Assembly: GCA_034509925.1 (NCBI GenBank)
Contig: CM067538.1
Span: forward strand, 7,701,778 to 7,765,777
Origin: Hirudinaria manillensis
Lineage: Eukaryota > Annelida > Clitellata > Hirudinida > Hirudinidae
Reading direction: 5' to 3'
DNA: 64,000 nucleotides
Part shown: positions 57,400 to 64,000 of the stretch, one piece after another
How the letters are laid out: the number at the start of each line of letters is the position of its first letter
How positions within the stretch are numbered: position 1 is the first letter of the stretch
Made by a program: the position numbers and the translations under genes
Notes under the pieces: model-generated
Seen by the model: only the letters and a program-made list of their open reading frames with translations
What the model was told of the DNA's origin: nothing
Databases searched by the model: none

Positions 57400-57470
<71 letters not shown>
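57400..57470. repeat. (AAT)n array
   Basis: About 23 AAT triplets, followed by a degenerate TAATAG stretch. Confidence 0.95.
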
Positions 57471-57472
<2 letters not shown>

Positions 57473-57565
57473 GTAATAGTAATAAATAATATTTATAACA
57501 TTCACCTTTAAACATTATGAATTATAACTATGAAAAAAATAAATATATAAAAAATCTTTTTGCAG

Positions 57566-57612
57566 CTAGCAGAACAGGTGATCAAGAAGAAAAGACTTGA
57601 GATCCAATTCAG
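57566..57612 (+). other. Possible orphan exon on the plus strand
   Basis: A 47-bp segment with a strong acceptor (ctttttgcag) and donor (AG|gtgtgt). It is open in the frame reading LAEQVIKKKRLEIQF, a charged helical composition typical of real exons. No partner exon was found and the family is not recognised, so this could be chance. Confidence 0.22.
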
Positions 57613-60337
57613 GTGTGTCACCTGGATGGGTTGCTACCTGGACGAACGTGAACCAATCAATGACCTGTTAGGCGTGTTGAGCGAAAGCATGCGATTGTCT
57701 TTGTTCTATGCTCAATGGAACTGTCGCGTCTATGGCCTCTGAGCGATATTATGGGACGGAGATGAGAAAGCGGAGCTTTCCCATTGTGGCGTGGATTACC
57801 CACGAGGAAATCTCTTAACGCTCATCATGGTGATGATGATGACGATAATGATGATGATGATGATGATGACGATGATGATGGTGATGTTGATGAAGTGATA
57901 AGGTTATTTATTTATTTATTTATGTATTTATTTATTTGTTTATTCTTTAGTTTTTCTTTCTTGCTCCGCAACTCCACTGCAAATTGGTCTGCATTTTGAA
58001 AGGAAAATCACGATTAAATTAAACTTCATTTGCACCTCAAAACCCCCCCAAAACCCCCTACAATCTCAACTCCGTTCCAAATCTCGTCAGTAAATTTCCA
58101 TCTCCTGGAAAGCACGGAATGAAATGAAATAACAAAAAAAAATTAAGAAAAATCTCTCGCGAAAAAATATTTTACAAAAATTTATTTTATATTTTTATAT
58201 ATAAATCTAATTTAATGTCGACAAATATTGCCATGGATTCTCCACCGCCTTGTCTTCAGCAACCTCTGCAAAGGTTACTACCTTTGACCCACATTATTAT
58301 TGTTTATTACTATTATTATTATTATTTATTATTATTATTATTATTATTGTCAAAGTAAGCATATTATGTTTGTTATAAATAAAAATATACCCTTTTTAAG
58401 GCATTAATTCCTAAATCTGATTTTATATTAAATAAATGAATTTATTCTTTTTTTTTTAAATTGACGAATGTTCTCGATAGGTGGCACTGGCTGGTCAAAA
58501 ACCTTTTCCTAACTTTGCAAATAAAACTGACTTATATTAGCCGGATATATTTATAAATATGCATTTGCATATTCATCAGGATGACCTACATTTCAATGGA
58601 GGAGATGATTATGTTAACTGTGTGTTGTGATTGCAAATGGAACTCTTAATATAAAATAAAAATTAAATTTTAAATTCTTCAAATTATCCTTTTAAATTTA
58701 AAAAAAAAAATTAAATTTTAAATTCTTCCAATTTTGTTTTAAATTTTAAAAAAATTTAAATTTTAAATTCTTTTTATTATTATTATTATTTTTATTATTT
58801 TTATTTTTTTAAATTTTCATCTCCAGTAACAAAGCCTTAAATCCTCGGTCGTCATCTTTGAAGTACCGTTACCATGGTAGCGAACGACGCGTTTGGAAAG
58901 ACAAAAAGGACTTTGTACGCAATGAACTCGCGCCGACCTTTCCCGGGGTCACGTGGGATGGACGAATGAAAAATTGATTTTTAGCATTTTAATTCTGAAA
59001 ATTAATTCTAAGAAATTTTATTATTAATATTATATGTCATTATTATTATTATTTTAAGCATTTTAATTTTTATTTTATAATATTTAATTATGATTATGAT
59101 TATTATAATTATTATTGAAATCATCGCCATTTTGCAAGATGGCTGAATATCGTCTGCCGAATAAATTGCAAAATGGACGCTTATGGCGATCATCTGAGAA
59201 GCAGCGCTTGCAGCCAGTTAGCGCCACTGGAGCGCATAAATCGCACGATGCAAAGAATGCCGTTCAATTATCGTGTCCATTGAAACTCAGAATGTGGGAC
59301 AAATCGATTGTTGCTGCAACGTTGCAACAACATTGCTACATTGTTGCTGCAACATCTTATGCCGCAACATCCGATGCATCGACAGTTGAAATTCTCCTCG
59401 CGCCGATGAAAAAGTGGGCTCTTTCGTCGACATTTTCGACATTTGGCGCTCACCTGTTCCCTGTGACGGGGTGGTTTGCAGACCGGGGGTCACGTGTCAT
59501 GTTTTTAATTACCGAGGGTAGAGTCACGCGTTCACCTGATGCCAGATTATGCTCCATCAATCTCGGTCTTTTGATGTACCAAAATAGATCTCTTGAAATA
59601 GTCCCAGAAAGGCCATAATAGAAGAGAATTATAGAAAGAAAGAAGAAGAGAAGATAGAAAGAAGAAGAAAAAGGAGAACAAGAAGAAGAAGAATAAGAAG
59701 ATGGAAAGATGATGACGATCGACATGTACGAACGAGGTTCATTTATGTAGCGCCAAATGCGCAGCGCCAGAGAACTTGACGCAGGTGCAAACGGAGTCCG
59801 GACTTAAACATCCAGTGTTGGCAAAGGTCAATGAACACGCAATGACTTTGGAAGAATTCCTAATACGATCATTACCTTCAAAGTAAATCGTTAACTACAA
59901 TCTCTTTCTGTAACCTGGGGGTTATTTCTAGTGTTATTACCCATTAGGTATGTATGAGTCACTTCCATCCCCAAGCCCTATCTCCCTAGTCCTGGGAATC
60001 AACGTTGGACTGGGGTTCCAGTCCCTGTGGGGGTAGGATTTCGCCCCAGAGGAGAATCATGTCTCAGGACTCAAGAGGCAAGAAAAAAAAATCCAGTGGA
60101 AGATGTAGACGTTTCTTTCAGGAGCTGAGGTGAGATAGTGAAGGTCGGAATAGAGAGAACTGGAGCGTGTGGAGATAATCATTATCATCATCGTCATTAT
60201 CATCGTCGTCGTCGTCGTCATCATTCCCGAGAGTAATTAGAAGCAGGTATCCACATTTCCGAGGTACGATTTGAATTAAAGAATTTTTTTCTTGAATTAC
60301 GCAATTGCGCTATCAACTGGGATAGGACGAGTGGTAT

Positions 60338-60379
60338 TGATGATGATGATGATGATGATGGTGATGGTGATGGTGATGG

Positions 60380-60431
<52 letters not shown>

Positions 60432-60466
60432 GATGATGATGGTGATGGTGATGAAGACGATGATGA
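60338..60466. repeat. (GAT/GGT)n array
   Basis: GAT triplets with blocks of GATGGT. His-, Met- and Ser-run frames on it are artefacts. Confidence 0.93.
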
Positions 60467-60768
60467 TAATAACAATAATTATTGTATCGAATTGATGGCA
60501 ATTTTATTTTAATAAATGCAGGAACATTACTTAATTAGATTTATGATTTAACTATAATAAAATATATATATATATAAAGAATAATACTTAATTATAAATA
60601 AAATTTAATTTTAAATAATTTAAAAATAAAAAAATAATAAATAAATAACACTTAATCGATCGGAGTCGCTCTATAATTAACTCAATTATTTAATGAGGTT
60701 GTTGAAATTTTTTCATACCAAATAAGGTTTAATGGCAGCCATTTTGGGTTTTCTGTGCCGACGGTTTG

Positions 60769-60776
60769 TGACGTCA
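60769..60776. promoter_or_regulatory. Palindromic CRE-type site (TGACGTCA)
   Basis: Perfect 8-bp CRE consensus, 30 bp from a GCCATTTT motif (60737) and 15 bp from an ACTTCCG ETS-type core (60791-60797). The grouping suggests a promoter, but transcription start and direction are unknown. Confidence 0.4.
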
Positions 60777-61685
60777 TTTCCGATTCAACTACTTCCGCCC
60801 ACTTTTAAGTCGTAGGTCGGAATTTTGAGTGCGCCCGGGTAATGATTGGCTTTTACTGTTCCCTGTAATAATTCATGCACGAATTGGGGGAGTCGTAGTC
60901 CCAAGGTTAGAAGGGGGTATCTGAGTGTACTTTGTGAATGAGTGTGGTTTGTTGGTGGCTGATTGGGTGGTGAGTGGCTGGGTGGTGTTTGTGGGTAGTG
61001 GATGGTTGGGTAGTGTTTGTGAGTAGTGGATGGTTGGGTGGATGGTATGATGGAATCCATGTTAAAGAAAGCCAAAGTAGATGATTGTTAATTCATTTAC
61101 TTTCATAGCCCAAGAGGAGCCTCAGATCTCCTGGTTTTAAGTGTAATTTTTAATTTAAAAAGAATTAGAATATTATTTTAAGTCGTGCAGAAGTAAATGA
61201 TTTGCAAATTATTAAAATGAATTATTTAAAATTATCGGACAAATTAAATTAAAGTGAATAAAATGATAAATCTGTTAAATCCACTCTGCGCATCTGAAAG
61301 CAATCTTTCAGAAGGCAATGGTGATGATAATCGAGTCTTAAAGTCTGAAAAGCAATGCAGTGCTTTTGGATGGTTGTTCACGAGATGAATCTGGATTGAA
61401 ATTTGCCTTTCCTTGTTTTCAATCAAGTTGGCTTCAACCGTTCAACCAACCATCAACCGCCATCTTGAAACAGGTCGTATTAAGCAATTGAAAAACCATT
61501 CCTTACAGGGACTAGCCGAGCTCCCCCACTCCACACAGGTCGTTCAGACCAATTAGGGGTCGAGTCTGGCGCCAACGGTCCCGAGCGCCAAAGTTGTATT
61601 GAAGATGACCTGCTAGCGTCGAGTTGTGGCGTCCATATCTCTTTATTGGAGTCTAGAATTGAGTGAGTGCATATTATGCGTACCA

Positions 61686-61688
<3 letters not shown>

Positions 61689-61749
<61 letters not shown>

Positions 61750-61750
61750 T
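61689..61750. repeat. (ATT)n array
   Basis: About 20 perfect triplets. Confidence 0.95.
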
Positions 61751-61860
61751 TCATTTCCATCGTCATAGTTGTCGACATCATCATAACAATCTTCTATCTA
61801 CTCCCACCCGTCATAAATAGCTCTAAACAGCGAGAGTCACTCTATCCATCCTTTCACTTT

Positions 61861-61873
61861 TCCATCCATCCAT

Positions 61874-61909
<36 letters not shown>

Positions 61910-61925
61910 CCATCCATCCATCCAT
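61861..61925. repeat. (CATC)n array
   Basis: About 16 CATC units with one CGTC variant. Confidence 0.95.
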
Positions 61926-62544
61926 TCATCATCAGCAAGACCATTTGAGTCTGGGACATTCATCCTCTGCAGCGGGACAGACAAACGGACGGAAGGGCTC
62001 GGACGACGACGACGACGGTGATGATTTTAAAGTTTATGGGGTTCTAGCGGTAGTCCTTGTGGACGTTTGTGAAGTGGTGGTGGGGTTGTGGGGTTGTGTG
62101 GATGTGTGGTGTGTGGTGTGGTGGGGCTGTGTGGGCAGACGATGGAAGACCCGCTAAATTCTCGTTTCCGGCGGAGCTCGAAGGCTGTTTTAAAGGTCGT
62201 AAAAGAATTGGAAGAAGCTGCTGCTGTGCTTGGGGTTGAGTTTGTGTTCAAGGGTTTTCGGGGGATTTAATTTCCGGCCGGAGTGAAAGAGTGAGTTGGT
62301 GGGTGAATAAGTGAGTGAGTGAGTGACTGAGTGAGTGAGTGATTGAGAGCGAGTGAAAAGGTGGGTAAGTGAGTGAGCTGAACTCACCGTCGCTGTCACC
62401 ATCAATATATGCAATGAACAAAAAATTTTGATGCGTCAATTTAAAGGGAAAATTTAATTAATTACGTAATCTAAGTTACTCAATTAATCTGAGAAAATAA
62501 AAACAAAAAGTGGTTAAAAATTTTAAAAAAAAACGACGATGTAA

Positions 62545-63485
62545 ACCGGAAGCACCTTAACCGGACAAAGATGGCGACCGGAAGCTCTTTAACAAATCAA
62601 ATATGGCTACCGGAAATCCTCTCCTATCAGTCTATTCCTCTCATCCTGCTATCAACGCCTGCCCAAGGAATCTACAGGAGCTGTGAACTGACTGAGGCAG
62701 AAACGAGTACCGAAAAGCTGGCCCAACCACGGTCCAACCCCGGTGCATCCTTGGTCCAACCTTGGTTCAGCCCTCAGTCGAACTCCTCCCTCCACAGGTC
62801 CCTCTCAAACCCTCCTCTCGAACTTTTCATCTCCCGCAAGCCTCCCCATTACGCAGGACTTTGCGTGTTCATTTATGTAGCGCCGTTTCTCTGTCGCTTC
62901 GTCGTAAAAAGTTAATGGAAGAACGTCAATAAAAACGGCGCTGCGCAGCTCTCCGAGCGCCAAACAGTTCGACCGGAAGTGTTTATGTTTCGAGGGAGAG
63001 CGTGATGACGTAACATCAGGGTACGAGGGTAGCCGGGACCAAGTAGCGAGAGAGTGGGGTGGAGTGGCCTGGAGGATGAACGGACAGGTGGATGGAACTA
63101 CGGGTGAATGGAATGAATGAATGAACGAATTGATCGGGTGGATGGATGGATAAATGAAATTTTAAAAAAAGCGAATTATTTCGCGAGTAGCTGTTAAATC
63201 GGGCAGGAGAAAATTCAGAAACGGCGCCAAAACTCACCAAACGAACTCATTCGAAGATAAAGACTTCCGGTGGTTCTGTTTTGCTGAATGGTGAGCGGTC
63301 AGACCATTGGACCAACGAATTTATATTTATTTTGTGTGCGCGTGTATGTGCGTGCGTGCGTGTGTGTGTCTGTGTGAGAGAGAGAAAAGCAAAAGAGGTT
63401 TCAAAAGTTGAAAAACAAAGTGGGCGATAAAGGATGGACACGACGAAACAACAGAAAAAAAAACATGGCGGAAGTTTTTGCGGAC
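62545..63485. promoter_or_regulatory. Cluster of ETS-type CCGGAA sites
   Basis: ETS cores at 62545-62553, 62577-62585, 62609-62617, 62972-62980, 63263-63271 (reverse) and 63475-63485. The second and last adjoin ATGGCG, a YY1-like motif common at 5' ends of housekeeping genes. A TGACGTAA site lies at 63006-63013. This looks like promoter sequence; which gene it serves is unknown. Confidence 0.38.
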
Positions 63486-63616
63486 GATAAATTGTTACGC
63501 GGAAGGAGACCACGCGCTCGCCGGATTAACCGGGATGTTCCGGATCGCTGTTGTTCACAAACGATATTCTTCTTACCACCCGTCTAGCTTGGCTCTCCTA
63601 CTCATCCAGTCATCTA

Positions 63617-63709
63617 TCTATTCATTCGTTCGTTCGTTCGTTCATTCATTCATTCATTCATTCAGTCAGTCAGTCTATCCATCCATCCGTCCGTCCGTCC
63701 GTCCGTCCA
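63617..63709. repeat. Chained tetranucleotide repeats
   Basis: Consecutive short runs of TTCG, TTCA, GTCA, TCCA and GTCC units, each differing from the next by one or two bases. Confidence 0.9.
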
Positions 63710-63830
63710 GCAACGCAGAAGTTGGGACTCGAAATTCTTGTCAAACATTGGCAAAGAAACGCGAAAACAAGCAAATATCCGTCCACAACAAAAGCGTCGA
63801 TATAGTCAACATCGTCGTCGTCGTCATTGC

Positions 63831-63876
<46 letters not shown>
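63831..63876. repeat. (CAT)n array
   Basis: About 15 CATCAT triplets near the right edge. Confidence 0.93.
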
Positions 63877-64000
63877 GTGGTACGGTGTTGTTGCTGTTAT
63901 TAATATTTTTTTTTCCCACTAACTCAGATTCATAATTTAAATTAGGGAAACATTTTTACATAGTTGTTATTTAATAATAAATAATAGTTTTAAAAAAATA

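Larger units (their letters stand above)
54704..64000. other. Gene-poor 9.3-kb region upstream of the giant gene
   Basis: Upstream of exon 1 of the minus-strand gene. I see no coding block that combines normal composition, splice sites and a recognisable family. It holds simple repeats, a GC-rich patch near 56,490-56,530, and a stretch from 59 to 63.5 kb dense in promoter-type motifs (ETS, CRE, E2F-like, ATGGCG). It may contain the 5' UTR exon and promoter of the giant gene on the minus strand, or the start of another gene on the plus strand. Confidence 0.55.

Noticed and set aside
59115..59618. 167-codon plus-strand open frame
   Set aside because: Composition is uneven, it covers inverted repeats and E2F-like motifs, and nothing resembles a known domain. 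I treat it as non-coding, though a transcript could change this.
61861..61925. CRISPR-like regular array
   Set aside because: Units are 4 bp with no spacers, in a eukaryotic genome; it is a microsatellite.
62571..62915. 114-codon plus-strand open frame beginning after AAGATGG
   Set aside because: The start context is attractive, but the sequence is proline/serine-rich without conserved features or splice partners, in a promoter-like region.

Overview
This is a window of animal nuclear DNA, with intron-rich genes, GT-AG introns, AATAAA signals and very many microsatellites (ATT, GAT, GATG and GAGT runs). I cannot name the species. The gene set fits an invertebrate, most likely a protostome. 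No tools were run: every exon model below was built by eye from splice consensus, reading phase and recalled family resemblance.

Layout, left to right. (1) The left edge holds the last 35 codons of a + strand gene ending in a cysteine motif (3-110). (2) A complete 7-exon MO25/CAB39 gene lies on the minus strand (1758-6703). (3) A complete 10-exon G3BP/rasputin stress-granule gene lies on the plus strand (8345-11366), divergent from MO25. (4) An unrecognised 8-exon plus-strand gene (12126-14955) encodes about 450 residues with a signal peptide and a GPI-anchor-like tail. (5) A bestrophin chloride-channel gene lies on the minus strand (15766-18564). It sits head to head, 340 bp apart, with (6) TFAM, the two-HMG-box mitochondrial transcription factor, on the plus strand (18905-21305). 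(7) From 54.7 kb down to 22.0 kb the minus strand carries one giant gene. I could thread 45 coding exons in one continuous frame (13,269 nt, about 4,422 aa). Its C-terminal half is clearly phospholipase C epsilon (CDC25 RasGEF, PH, EF, X, Y, C2, two RA domains). Its N-terminal half adds ankyrin repeats, an armadillo-like block, a REM-like module split by a serine-rich insert, and a talin-like FERM F2-F3 unit. (8) From 54.7 to 64 kb I see no confident gene, only simple repeats, promoter-like motif clusters (CRE, ETS, E2F-like GCGCCAAA) and one possible orphan exon.

The most interesting object is the giant PLC-epsilon locus. If it makes one transcript, a lipid-signalling enzyme regulated by Ras/Rap also carries scaffold and adhesion-type modules. 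Second is the unknown GPI-anchored protein. Third is the recurrence of GC-AG introns, one in each of three genes, each required by reading frame and by conserved protein alignment.
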